DNA of 64,000 nucleotides from JALOLV01 sp046295175 (GTDB taxonomy: Bacteria > Bacteroidota > Bacteroidia > Cytophagales > Spirosomataceae): positions 186,001-250,000 of the forward strand of contig JBKBNY010000010.1 of NCBI GenBank assembly GCA_046295175.1. Reading direction: 5' to 3'. Each line of letters starts with the position of its first letter. Within the stretch, counting starts at the first letter, position 1. Under the pieces are notes generated by a model. That model searched no databases and was not told the origin of the DNA. It saw nothing but the letters and a program-made list of their open reading frames with translations. The translations under genes and the position numbers were made by a program. This document shows, one piece after another, positions 51,696 to 60,862 of the stretch.

Positions 51696-51922
51696 GATTT
51701 GTTGTAGGGTGTTCTGAGATGACTATTTAGTAATTCATCAATTTTTGCGTCGTCCCAGCCTTGCTCGTCCCATACTTTATCTGCTTCTTCAATAGACTTA
51801 CTTGCAAAATAATTTGTAATCATCCGCTTAATCGCAAGCCAATCCGAATCGCTCACTGGTCGAGTGAACATCTGCAATAATTCTAATTGAGGCTCTGTCA
51901 AAGGAGTGCGTAACATTTCCAT
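51692..51922 (-). CDS. Antitoxin-like partner of the PIN toxin
   Basis: 76 residues from ATG 51922; ATG 51916 is also possible, and the ATG 57 bp upstream is not. LTEPQLELLQMFTRPVSDSD and MITNYFASKSIEEADKVWDE followed by HLRTPYNKS: the short acidic helical type found beside PIN toxins. The frame is intact although the toxin gene is broken. Confidence 0.75.
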   Translation of the reverse strand: MEMLRTPLTEPQLELLQMFTRPVSDSDWLAIKRMITNYFASKSIEEADKVWDEQGWDDAKIDELLNSHLRTPYNKS

Positions 51923-51998
51923 AAATAAAGCGTTTTTACAAAAATAGATATTTTTTGATATAAAATACAATAGTGGCAATATCTGCTGAGTTTAAAAC

Positions 51999-52033
51999 AA
52001 AAACCCCGTAGAATCGAAATCTACGGGGTTTTT
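51999..52033. terminator. Terminator of the RND pump gene
   Basis: AAAAACCCCGTAG and CTACGGGGTTTTT, perfect 13-bp arms, 9-base loop. Serves both strands. Confidence 0.92.
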
Positions 52034-52052
52034 AATGTCTATTACTTTTGTA

Positions 52053-55000
52053 TTAATGAACTTCTGTTTCGGCTTCGTGAGCGATTTTCTCAATCTGACG
52101 CATACGGTCGAAGTTTTTGTATCTCGAAAGATAAGTGTACATCGCCGGGATTACATAAAGTGTAAGTACCAAAGAGAATAACAGCCCACCCATGATAACG
52201 ATACCCATCGACATACGGCTGCGGCCCGCCGCACCGATTGCAAAAGCGATTGGAGCAGCACCGAGTACGGTTGCAAAACTGGTCATTAAGATTGGACGGA
52301 AACGCATCGTAGCGGCTTCGATAACTGCTTCTTTGATTTCCATTCCTTTTTCACGAAGCTGATTGGCAAACTCAACAATCAAGATACCGTTTTTGGTTAC
52401 GAGACCTATCAGCATGACCATCCCGATTTGGCTAAAGATATTGAGTGTTTGGTTGAAATACCACAACGAAAACACCGCACCACCAACGGCCAAAGGTACT
52501 GTAAGCATGATGATGAATGGGTCAACGAAGCTCTCAAACTGAGCAGCCAAAATCAAATAAACCAAAACCAACGCCAAAAGGAACATGTAAAGTGTGTTTG
52601 ACGAACTCTCTGAGAAGTCACGCGAAGTACCTGTAAGAGCGGTTTTGATGGTTTCATCAGCCAGTTTATCACGGATTTTATCCATCGCCTTGATACCATC
52701 ACCAACTGTTTTGCCCGGTGCCAAACCTGCCGAAACAGTAGCACTCATGTAGCGGTTGTAGTGATAAAGTTGTGGCGGAGAACTTTCTTCGGCTGTCTTA
52801 ACGATGTTGTCAAGTTGAATCAACTCGCCACGGTTATTTTTTGTATAAGTATTTTTCAAGTCAAGCGGTTCGTCACGGTTTTCTCTGTCGAACTGACCCA
52901 CTACCTGATACTGGCGACCATTCATCGTAAAGTATCCAAAACGCTGACCTGCAAATGCTAACTGCATTGTTTGGGCTACATCCGAAACCGAAACCCCCAT
53001 TGATTTTGCCTTTTCACGGTCAATCGAAACCTCTAATTCTGGTTTATTGAATTTTAGGTTTACGTCATTCACCATAAAAGTTGGGTCTTTTTGTACTTCT
53101 TCCATAAATTTCGGAAGGTACTCACGGAGTTTCTGGAAATCTGGTGCCTGAATAACGTATTGCACTGGCAAACCACCTCTTCTATCAACCGAAATGGTCT
53201 CTTGCTGAATCACAAACGCACGGGCATCATTCATGCCTTTGAGTTTTTTACTCACAAATTCGGCAATCTCTTGCTGGCTACGTTTACGTTCTTTTTTATC
53301 TCTTAGGTTAATCCTTGCAAAACCCGTATTGGCAGCACCCGAACCCGCAAAACCTGGCGAAGTTACTGTTACGATTCCTTTTGCTTCAGGAATCGAATCA
53401 ACGAGTAATTTACCAACTTTCTGAACATAATTATCCATGAATTCATACGAAGAACCTTCTGGGGCTGTCATCTGAACACGGAACGCCGAACGGTCATCGA
53501 GCGGTGCGATTTCTTGTTGTAAATCTCTACCAAAAAACCAAACCATTCCGATTGTAAGGAATAATAGCGGAATCGCCACCCAGCGGATTTTCATAAAGTC
53601 GGTCAAGCGAGTGCGGTAGCCTTCGATAACTCTCTCGAAGAATGGCTCAGTTGCCAAATAAAACTTACTGCGTTTGTTTTCTTTACGTACCAAGTAGGCA
53701 TTCAGCATCGGGGTAAGTGTAAGCGACACAAATGCCGAAATCAATACGGCGGAGGCGAGTACAATACCGAATTCGCGGAAAAGTTTACCAACGAAACCCT
53801 CCATAAAGATTACCGGTAAGAACACCGAAGCCAACGTAATTGAGGTAGATAATACCGCAAAAATGATTTCGTTTGAGCCTTTGATGGCTGCTTCGATGGG
53901 ACTCATCCCCTCTTCGATTTTCTTATAGATATTCTCCGTAACAACAATACCATCATCTACCACCAAGCCCGTTGCCAATACAATCGCCAAAAGCGTAAGT
54001 ACATTGACCGAGAAACCCATGATGTACATAATGAAGAATGTACCAATCAACGAGACCGGAATATCTATCAATGGGCGAACGGCGATAATCCAATCACGGA
54101 AGAATAAGAAGATAATCAATACCACAAGGCCAATCGCAATCAAGAGTGTTTCGCCTACTTCTTCTACCGAATTCTTTACAAAAACCGTACTATCGAGCAA
54201 AATATCAATCTTGTAGTCTTTTGGTAATTCTTTCTTGATTTGCTCAACACGCTTATTAACCTCTTTAGAAATCTCTAAGTAGTTGGCTCCGGGTTGTGGC
54301 ACAACCGCCAAACCGAGCATTGGCATACCGTTTACACGCATGCCCGTTTCTTCGTTTTCGGGGCCTAATTCGGCTCTACCGATGTCTTTGAAACGAATAT
54401 TTTTATCGCCAACTGTCTTGACGATTAGGTTATTAAAATCATCTTCGGTTTTGAATCGGCCGATAGTTTTTACGGTCAATTCGGTATTATCACCTGCCAA
54501 TTTACCACTTGGCAACTCCACGTTTTCTCTATCAAGTGCCTGTTTTACGTCTTGGGTTGTTACACCTTGCGAAACTAATTTGTTAGGGTCCATCCACAAA
54601 CGCATGGCGTATTTCTTTTGTCCCCAAATCATCACGGTACTGATGCCCGGAATCGTCTGAAGACGCTGCGAGATAACGTTCTCGGCGTAATCGCTCAATT
54701 CGAGTTGAGAGCGGTTTTCGCTGCTGAACATCATACTCATAATTGGGTCAGAGTTGGCATCGGCTTTTGAAACCGTCGGAGGGCCATCAATATCTTGTGG
54801 CAACTGACGAACCGCACTCGATACTTTATCGCGGACGTCGTTGGCGGCACGCTCCATATCTACACCCAAATCGAACTCAATCGTAATCTGGCTCGAACCA
54901 GTATTACTCGATGAATTGATAGACTTGATACCTTCGATACTATTGAGGGCTTTTTCGAGAGGTTCGGTAATTTGGGATTCGATGATGTCGGAGTTGGCAC

Positions 55001-55157
55001 CCACATAATTGGTACGCACCGAAACAATCGGAGGGTCAATTGAAGGGAACTCCCGCACACCCAAAAACGTAAAGCCAATTGCTCCAAAAAGTATGATGAG
55101 GAGGTTCATCACAATGGCAAGGACTGGTCGTTTGATAGAAGTGGTTGAAAGACTCAT
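52053..55157 (-). CDS. RND efflux pump, inner-membrane permease
   Basis: 1034 residues, AcrB/MdtB-type. The N-terminal helix begins IKRPVLAIVMNLLIILFG; the periplasmic porter loops follow each first helix of the two halves; the proton-relay pair Asp-Asp is in ATGLVVDDGIVVTENIYKK; GLVTKNGILIVEFANQL starts the second half's conserved helix. It pumps drugs or metabolites by proton exchange. No adaptor or outer-membrane channel gene is beside it; the pair at 18.1-21.0 kb could serve, but that is inference. Confidence 0.94.
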   Translation of the reverse strand: MSLSTTSIKRPVLAIVMNLLIILFGAIGFTFLGVREFPSIDPPIVSVRTNYVGANSDIIESQITEPLEKALNSIEGIKSINSSSNTGSSQITIEFDLGVDMERAANDVRDKVSSAVRQLPQDIDGPPTVSKADANSDPIMSMMFSSENRSQLELSDYAENVISQRLQTIPGISTVMIWGQKKYAMRLWMDPNKLVSQGVTTQDVKQALDRENVELPSGKLAGDNTELTVKTIGRFKTEDDFNNLIVKTVGDKNIRFKDIGRAELGPENEETGMRVNGMPMLGLAVVPQPGANYLEISKEVNKRVEQIKKELPKDYKIDILLDSTVFVKNSVEEVGETLLIAIGLVVLIIFLFFRDWIIAVRPLIDIPVSLIGTFFIMYIMGFSVNVLTLLAIVLATGLVVDDGIVVTENIYKKIEEGMSPIEAAIKGSNEIIFAVLSTSITLASVFLPVIFMEGFVGKLFREFGIVLASAVLISAFVSLTLTPMLNAYLVRKENKRSKFYLATEPFFERVIEGYRTRLTDFMKIRWVAIPLLFLTIGMVWFFGRDLQQEIAPLDDRSAFRVQMTAPEGSSYEFMDNYVQKVGKLLVDSIPEAKGIVTVTSPGFAGSGAANTGFARINLRDKKERKRSQQEIAEFVSKKLKGMNDARAFVIQQETISVDRRGGLPVQYVIQAPDFQKLREYLPKFMEEVQKDPTFMVNDVNLKFNKPELEVSIDREKAKSMGVSVSDVAQTMQLAFAGQRFGYFTMNGRQYQVVGQFDRENRDEPLDLKNTYTKNNRGELIQLDNIVKTAEESSPPQLYHYNRYMSATVSAGLAPGKTVGDGIKAMDKIRDKLADETIKTALTGTSRDFSESSSNTLYMFLLALVLVYLILAAQFESFVDPFIIMLTVPLAVGGAVFSLWYFNQTLNIFSQIGMVMLIGLVTKNGILIVEFANQLREKGMEIKEAVIEAATMRFRPILMTSFATVLGAAPIAFAIGAAGRSRMSMGIVIMGGLLFSLVLTLYVIPAMYTYLSRYKNFDRMRQIEKIAHEAETEVH

Positions 55158-55329
55158 TTTGTATTACGACTTTATAGTTTTATCTGTTAAATTTCAACAA
55201 TCAAAATTTATGCTAAAATATTATTTACTAATACTGTAAAACTACTGAAATACTATGAAGGTTTTGTCGAATTTAGACGACTTTTGTTTTTTTGGGGATT
55301 AAACCACCGAATTAAGATGGATTAAAAAC

Positions 55330-57162
55330 TTACTTGTAGCCTTCGGCTTGCAAATAGAATAATTCGGCGTAACGTCCGTTCTTGGTCAATAATTCTTCGT
55401 GTGTCCCGATTTCGAGCAATTGCCCCTTATCTAATACCAAAATACGGTCGGCCATTCTTACCGTAGAAAAACGATGCGAAATCAAAATGGCGGATTTTCC
55501 TTTTGTCAAATCGGCAAAACGCTTGAAAACTTCGTATTCGGCACGGGCATCGAGTGCGGCGGTGGGTTCATCCAAAATCAGGACATCAGCTTGGCGGAGA
55601 TATGCCCTCGCCAAAGCTACTTTTTGCCATTCTCCACCCGATAATTCAATCCCTTTTGCAAACCTCCTACCAAGTGGTTGCTCATATCTCAAAGGTAGTT
55701 TCTCGATAACCGTATCTGCCAAACTTTGATTTGCCGCCCGTTCTAACTCATTTGTAGATTCACGAACCGTTATATCGCCGACCGCAATGTTATCTCCTGC
55801 CGTAAATTGGAATCGCTGAAAATCCTGAAAAATCACTCCGATATGCTCTCGCAAAGCCGCTAAATCGTACTCTTTTAGGTCATAGCCGTCGAGCAAGATT
55901 CTGCCTTCGTCGGGGTCATATAAACGAGCCAATAGCTTGACGAGAGTGGTTTTACCAGAGCCATTTTCGCCGACCAAAGCTAATTTTTCGCCTGCTTTTA
56001 ACGTAAAATTGAGGTCCCGATTGGCCCATTTATCAGAGTTCGGATATTTAAAACCTACATTCTCAAACCTAAACCCTTCTTTAATCGGGTTGGGGAATGG
56101 TCTGGATTGAATCGGCGAAATGATTTGGGGTTGAATCCTGTAAAATTCAAATAAATCGTTGAGGTATAAAGCCCCTTGCGAAATCGTCGTAAATCGCCCC
56201 AAGATGCCTTCGAGCAATGATTTGAGTTGCCTAAATGACCCCGCCAAAAAGGTCAGGCTACCGATTGTAACAATGCCTTTGACGGTATCAATGACGATGA
56301 TTCCGTAAGCGGCAAAATAGCCTACTGTGCCGATACCGACCAATAAACTCCCCCAAGAGGCTTTTTCGGTGGCGAGTTTTTTGTTTTCTTTAAAATACCT
56401 ATCCGAAAGATTGCTGAATCGCTCAATGATGAAATCCGAAAGTCCGAAAAGTTTTACTTCTTTGGCGGTCTCGTCGCTTGCTCCGATGTAGCGATAATAA
56501 TCTAACTCTCGGCGTTGGGGAGTCCAGCCACGTTGAAGCGAATAACTTTTGGCATTGAAGTGTAATTCGCCGATAAAAGACGGCACAACCGAAACAAGAA
56601 GTAAGAGAATCAGCCACGGATTAAAACTGATAAGCCCAATGAGCAAAAAGCCCATCGTGATGGCATCTTGCCCTTGTGCCAAAATCTGTGAGAGTAGCAC
56701 CGTTCGGCCATTGGTTTGCTGCCTGGCACGTTCGAGTTTATCGTAAAAAGTTGCGTCTTCGAACTGAGCTAAATCGAGCGAAACAGCGTGTTTCATCAAT
56801 TTTATCGAAGTCCGATTGGCAAATAAATCGCCCAAGAGGCTATCTGTCAGGGTGATTCCGCGAGAAAGTAAATCGCTGATAATCATCAAACCGAATTCGG
56901 CAACAATGAGCAGATAAAGATGATTCAATTCGAGCGATTTGGTGCTACTCAAAAGCAGTACTTCATCAATGATTAGTTTACCAATGTAAAGAATCGAAAT
57001 AGGAATAGCCGAGCGAATGAGCCGCAAAGCGATGTTGCCGACTGTAAGCCACGGCGAAGTTTGGTAAACCTCTTGCAGAAAAGCAGGCAGGTTACCCAAC
57101 GCACGCAGACGCTCACGAATATCAGGTTTCTTTTCGTTTGGGTCAATAAATACTCTCGCCAT
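55330..57162 (-). CDS. ABC exporter, fused membrane and ATPase domains
   Basis: 610 residues. Six membrane segments (about 35-330), then an ATPase with Walker A VGENGSGKTTLVK, Q-loop IFQDFQRF, signature LSGGEWQKVALARA, Walker B DVLILDEPTAAL and switch His in ISHRFSTV. Half-transporter acting as dimer. Substrate unknown: lipid, peptide or drug are all possible. 172 bp separate it from the RND pump. Confidence 0.92.
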   Translation of the reverse strand: MARVFIDPNEKKPDIRERLRALGNLPAFLQEVYQTSPWLTVGNIALRLIRSAIPISILYIGKLIIDEVLLLSSTKSLELNHLYLLIVAEFGLMIISDLLSRGITLTDSLLGDLFANRTSIKLMKHAVSLDLAQFEDATFYDKLERARQQTNGRTVLLSQILAQGQDAITMGFLLIGLISFNPWLILLLLVSVVPSFIGELHFNAKSYSLQRGWTPQRRELDYYRYIGASDETAKEVKLFGLSDFIIERFSNLSDRYFKENKKLATEKASWGSLLVGIGTVGYFAAYGIIVIDTVKGIVTIGSLTFLAGSFRQLKSLLEGILGRFTTISQGALYLNDLFEFYRIQPQIISPIQSRPFPNPIKEGFRFENVGFKYPNSDKWANRDLNFTLKAGEKLALVGENGSGKTTLVKLLARLYDPDEGRILLDGYDLKEYDLAALREHIGVIFQDFQRFQFTAGDNIAVGDITVRESTNELERAANQSLADTVIEKLPLRYEQPLGRRFAKGIELSGGEWQKVALARAYLRQADVLILDEPTAALDARAEYEVFKRFADLTKGKSAILISHRFSTVRMADRILVLDKGQLLEIGTHEELLTKNGRYAELFYLQAEGYK

Positions 57163-57467
57163 AGACTCGATTTTGGAATTTGTTATTACTTAACAGCCAA
57201 AATGAGTTTTTGGGTTCAAATCTTTCATTAATCAATTTATCAGAACTTTTTCTAAGTTTCTACAATCTCAAACTTCCGCTCAGGCGATTGCCAAACTTCA
57301 TTTCAAGATAAAAGATTGAAGCTCATTATAGATATTGAAAAAATTCACTTAAAACCGTGACACAGTTATACACTAAAACTGGCAAAATTGTGAGTCCGAA
57401 GGTTATCTGTGCCACGGATTCCTGCCTTTTTTATTTAATCACAATCAATAAATCATCCATATTTTTA
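57163..57467. other. Intergenic region upstream of the ABC exporter
   Basis: 305 bp. It holds palindromic repeat copy B at 57351-57421 and AT-rich sequence. No gene and no convincing promoter was seen. Confidence 0.6.
57351..57421. repeat. Interspersed palindromic repeat, copy B
   Basis: ACCGTGACACAG and CTGTGCCACGGAT enclose about 40 bases; arms pair with one mismatch. Ends match copy A at 50583 in reverse orientation. Confidence 0.8.
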
Positions 57468-58706
57468 TTACTTAAAAACCAAAAAATTGTAAGTAATCAA
57501 AGGTGGGTTTCTACTCGCATTGCTGTCATTCTTAAACATTACTTTAATGGCATTGTCTTGTGCAATTACTTGCATCACGATTAGGTCAGAAATCGGTTGA
57601 TTGGGGGTCATTATTATCACATCGCTGCTACTTACACCCGGTGCGTTGAAGTTTACGGTCAGAATAGCCCCAGCAAAAAGTTCGTCCATATCATGATTAA
57701 AACTTAGTTTATTAATTTTATTGATGGGGCTTCCTCCGCTACCCACCACTAACCCACCATCGGCATTTGCTCTACCTGCATTATTTACCCAAAAACGCCA
57801 ATTATTGCCAATCCAAATTCCAGCCGAAGCGTCGTCTCTCATTCCAAAAAATGCTCCATCGGCGTTGCTCAAACTATTTGTAGAATTACTCATCCAGATT
57901 CCCGCTGTCTCACCTGTTATGTGTCGAATTCGGATTCTACCGTTTACATCTAAGATATGGTTCGGATTATTTAGGCCGATTCCTACCCTTCCATTGCCTT
58001 GTATTCTTAGTTTTTCATTAAAAGAATAACTTCTACCTGTTCCAAAAACAAAATCATTATCAGAAGTTGGTGTAAAAAATTGAAACGTGTAATCCTGAAT
58101 TCCAATTCCAAAATGGTTAGGCTCACTTACGGTGTCATCGCCTCCCCAAAAAGAAATTTTATCACCTAAAACGCTTTTAAAAGTAAGTGGATAATACGGC
58201 TTGGCTGTATTGATTCCAATCGAACCGTCGTAAGTTACAGTAAAAGCATTGTTACGTGCTTCAGGACTAAATCCATTTCCTACCGCAAAGAGATGATATG
58301 TCCAATCCAGTTCGCCAACAGTACCCCCGACCGGTATATTATTTCTACCTACAATCGTTGAAAATTTATTTTGAGCAATCGTATTTAATCCCAAACTCGA
58401 TGAATAATCGGCTCGTGCTTCAGTGTTATAACCTGTTGCAAAAGACCATCTTCCAACATTTAGGCGATTCCATTGGTCGCCTGTTACCGTCCCTGCTCTC
58501 AAAACACTTTGGTTTGGAATCCACATCAATCTGGTACCTGCACCCGAATCGGGTAGAGCCATAGGCTGAGCCATTGGTAATGTTACGGCTGAGTTGTTTT
58601 TCGACAAAATACCATTCGTAGCATTGGGTTCAATCAATACAGATGATTGTGCAAAAACCAAATTGACTGAAATCAAAAAAGTAAATATTGCTGTTCTCAT
58701 TTTCAA
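57468..58706 (-). CDS. Secreted protein with YadA-head-like repeats
   Basis: 412 residues. Signal peptide RTAIFTFLISVNLVFAQ. Residues about 85-135 (SFATGYNTEARADYSSSLGL then NTIAQNKFSTIVGRNN) have the A-x-G-x-N/T-x-A-x-G-x-x-S/A spacing of Hep_Hag/YadA head repeats. Further on, GSIGINTAKPYYPLTF and GRVGIGLNNPNHILDVNGRI recall the shaft segments of phage-tail-fibre-like proteins in Bacteroidota. No T9SS domain. Possibly a trimeric surface protein; binding partner unknown. Confidence 0.75.
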   Translation of the reverse strand: MKMRTAIFTFLISVNLVFAQSSVLIEPNATNGILSKNNSAVTLPMAQPMALPDSGAGTRLMWIPNQSVLRAGTVTGDQWNRLNVGRWSFATGYNTEARADYSSSLGLNTIAQNKFSTIVGRNNIPVGGTVGELDWTYHLFAVGNGFSPEARNNAFTVTYDGSIGINTAKPYYPLTFKSVLGDKISFWGGDDTVSEPNHFGIGIQDYTFQFFTPTSDNDFVFGTGRSYSFNEKLRIQGNGRVGIGLNNPNHILDVNGRIRIRHITGETAGIWMSNSTNSLSNADGAFFGMRDDASAGIWIGNNWRFWVNNAGRANADGGLVVGSGGSPINKINKLSFNHDMDELFAGAILTVNFNAPGVSSSDVIIMTPNQPISDLIVMQVIAQDNAIKVMFKNDSNASRNPPLITYNFLVFK

Positions 58707-58712
58707 AATCTG

Positions 58713-59126
58713 CTAATTTATTCTAACATACGTGATGGTATCCCACTCGTTTTTCCAAATCATCTTATTGCCCGAAAAAGTGATGGTGTAATCCTGAGTT
58801 ATTGAGAAATTCGTTGCTGAAAGCTGAATCAATTTGTCTTTTAATCGCCATTTGGTTTGGCTCCAAATTTTTTCCTGCATTTTCTTATATTTTTCATCGC
58901 AATTGCTCTTCGAGGCATTTAGCCGATACTTTCCATCTTCGGTTATTTCATAGAAAATATCTGCCGCACAAGGGCGAGAGTTCAATAATGCTTTGTGCGA
59001 ATCGAATTTGTGTTCGTTAGACCAATAAGATTCTACTTTCCATTTACCGATTGGGCTTTGAGCAAAAATCGAAGAAGTTGAAGCCAAAACGAGAAATAAA
59101 ACGGATGCTTTTATTAGTTTTTTCAT
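58713..59126 (-). CDS. Small secreted protein, lipocalin-like
   Basis: 137 residues from the ATG at 59126 (MKKLIKASVLFLVLASTSS...AQ); the ATG at 59156 adds non-signal residues. SPIGKWKVESYW at the mature start, two Cys (RPCAAD and SNCDEKY) and ITFSGNKMIWKNEWDTITYV at the end suggest a small lipocalin-like barrel. Ligand unknown. Six bp separate it from the YadA-like gene, so one operon. Confidence 0.75.
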   Translation of the reverse strand: MKKLIKASVLFLVLASTSSIFAQSPIGKWKVESYWSNEHKFDSHKALLNSRPCAADIFYEITEDGKYRLNASKSNCDEKYKKMQEKIWSQTKWRLKDKLIQLSATNFSITQDYTITFSGNKMIWKNEWDTITYVRIN

Positions 59127-59287
59127 GGAATAAATTGAGAAATGAACCTTTGGCAAAGGAATACTAAATATTAATGTTTGTAAATAACCCTTTTGGGTAA
59201 TAGCATAGCCTTCCGACCCATCAAAAAGATGGATTTAGCGGCATTTGACCCATAAAACTTCTGATTAATTGATTTGTAAAGGCAATT

Positions 59288-60118
59288 TCACTTTTCTACA
59301 ATTCCAAACTTCCGCTCAGGCGATTGCGTATCTTGCATATAAAAACTGGCGGGAGTCATGCCAGTAAATTCTTTGTAGTCTCTTACCAAATGCTGGTAAT
59401 CGTAGTAGCCACACTCAAGAGCGATACTCAACCAATCTTTATTCGGAAAAGCATTTTTCATCCTGAATGCCTTATCGAACTTAATGATTCGGGCAAAATA
59501 TTTTGGATTTACCCCTATTCTTTCATTAAAATTGCGTTCAAATTGTTTGTAGCTCAAACACGATTCTTTTGCCATCCAATCGAGCGAAAGGCTGTTTACG
59601 TTATCAATCATCAGCAAGCTAACTTTATCAATCGGCCGAATCTCATATTTTGATTTTGTAATCAGCCCCAACAAAAAATCCTCAACTACTGGAATCATTC
59701 TGGGATAATCCTCGATATTCATCAATCGCTCGTTTACATCGCGAATCTGATTACCCAAAATAGATTCTGCATCGAAATATTGGTTGTTTAAATCCATCGT
59801 CGGAATCCCAATCATGCGATACAATCCACCGGGCTGAAAAACAACCTGCACCATCAAAAATTCTTTGCCTACGTGTCGCTGACTCACGACATTCTGCTGC
59901 CCAATCAACGCCGAACGCATCGAACCAAGAACCCTTCCGTCTTCGTAAGTTACTTTTTCGGTATCTCTCGGATAAAAACTCAGCGTAACCTCGGGGCGTG
60001 GCGGATAGGCCTTGGCGGGTGGCAAGGTTGTATCGGTAAATAGCAAGTGCATAAACCGATACATCCTCACGTATGGCTGCAAGGCTAAACTGGGTTTTAA
60101 ATCATAATAGAATGGCAT
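59288..60118 (-). CDS. AraC-family transcriptional regulator
   Basis: 276 residues. N-terminal sensing domain of unknown ligand (about 1-165, with LGSMRSALIGQQNVV and FQPGGLYRMIG); C-terminal double helix-turn-helix (about 175-262) with RIIKFDKAFRMKNAF, SIALECGYYDYQHLVRDYKE and FTGMTPASFY. Probably acts on the neighbouring cupin gene; not proven. Confidence 0.88.
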   Translation of the reverse strand: MPFYYDLKPSLALQPYVRMYRFMHLLFTDTTLPPAKAYPPRPEVTLSFYPRDTEKVTYEDGRVLGSMRSALIGQQNVVSQRHVGKEFLMVQVVFQPGGLYRMIGIPTMDLNNQYFDAESILGNQIRDVNERLMNIEDYPRMIPVVEDFLLGLITKSKYEIRPIDKVSLLMIDNVNSLSLDWMAKESCLSYKQFERNFNERIGVNPKYFARIIKFDKAFRMKNAFPNKDWLSIALECGYYDYQHLVRDYKEFTGMTPASFYMQDTQSPERKFGIVEK

Positions 60119-60154
60119 AGCTTTTATGATTTCGATTTACCAAAGATAGCTTTT

Positions 60155-60697
60155 TTATAGAGAAATCGGTGGGCCAAGCACTTTCATTCCGTGGGCTTGG
60201 TGAATCTCTTGAATCAATTCGGGTGTCGGCGGCCCTTTCAATTCGTTCATTTTCTTGAAAAATTCCTCCATTTGCCCCGAAGGCTGTAAGAAATAGACCA
60301 ATTTACCTTTGTCAGATAATTGAAGCCACGTATGCGGCACGGCTCTCGGTAGAAAAATCGTATCGCCTGCTTTGAGTGTCATGCGTTCGGTATCAAGCTG
60401 AAATAGATATTCACCCTCAACCACGTAAAAAATCTCGTCTTGGTCAAAATGTACGTGTAGTGGCGGCCCAATCTTCTCAAAACCAACGTATTCTAAAACC
60501 GTCAGTTGTCCGTCGGTATCTTTGGTTGAAACTTTTACATCGTTAGGATTGATGCCTCGGTATTTGATGGGCTGGTTGAATCGGTCTTTGCCCGATTTCA
60601 CAACAAAGCCTTTTTTATCACGTTTTTTGAAAGTTTTGCCCGCGGCCACCACCGGAACTGCCGCCAATGAAGCCTGAATGAAGTTTCGACGTTGCAT
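60155..60697 (-). CDS. Exported cupin-domain protein
   Basis: 180 residues from the ATG at 60697: MQRRNFIQASLAAVPVVAAG has RR-N-F, a twin-arginine signal. Cupin motif 1 is PPLHVHFDQDEIFYVVEGEY (His, His, Glu for metal), motif 2 is GDTIFLPRAVPHTW. A metal-dependent enzyme or sugar/phenol-binding protein exported folded. It is 36 bp from the AraC gene on the same strand. Confidence 0.83.
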   Translation of the reverse strand: MQRRNFIQASLAAVPVVAAGKTFKKRDKKGFVVKSGKDRFNQPIKYRGINPNDVKVSTKDTDGQLTVLEYVGFEKIGPPLHVHFDQDEIFYVVEGEYLFQLDTERMTLKAGDTIFLPRAVPHTWLQLSDKGKLVYFLQPSGQMEEFFKKMNELKGPPTPELIQEIHQAHGMKVLGPPISL

Positions 60698-60791
60698 CGT
60701 TTTATCGTTTAGAGGTTTAACTGATATTTGATACAAAGTTTGATTATAGGATTTATCTTTTGGTGGTAAAAAATAGACATTCTAACAATAA

Positions 60792-60826
60792 AAAAGGTAT
60801 TTCAGCATAAAACCGAAATACCTTTT
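60792..60826. terminator. Terminator of the haloperoxidase gene
   Basis: AAAAGGTATTTC and GAAATACCTTTT, perfect 12-bp arms, 11-base loop; T-run on the minus strand. Confidence 0.88.
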
Positions 60827-60862
60827 ATTAATCACACAGCCCTCGTCTGGGTTATGTATCAA

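Noticed and set aside
57205..57225. GGGTTCAAATC, resembling a tRNA T-loop
   Set aside because: No acceptor stem, anticodon arm or CCA context around it.
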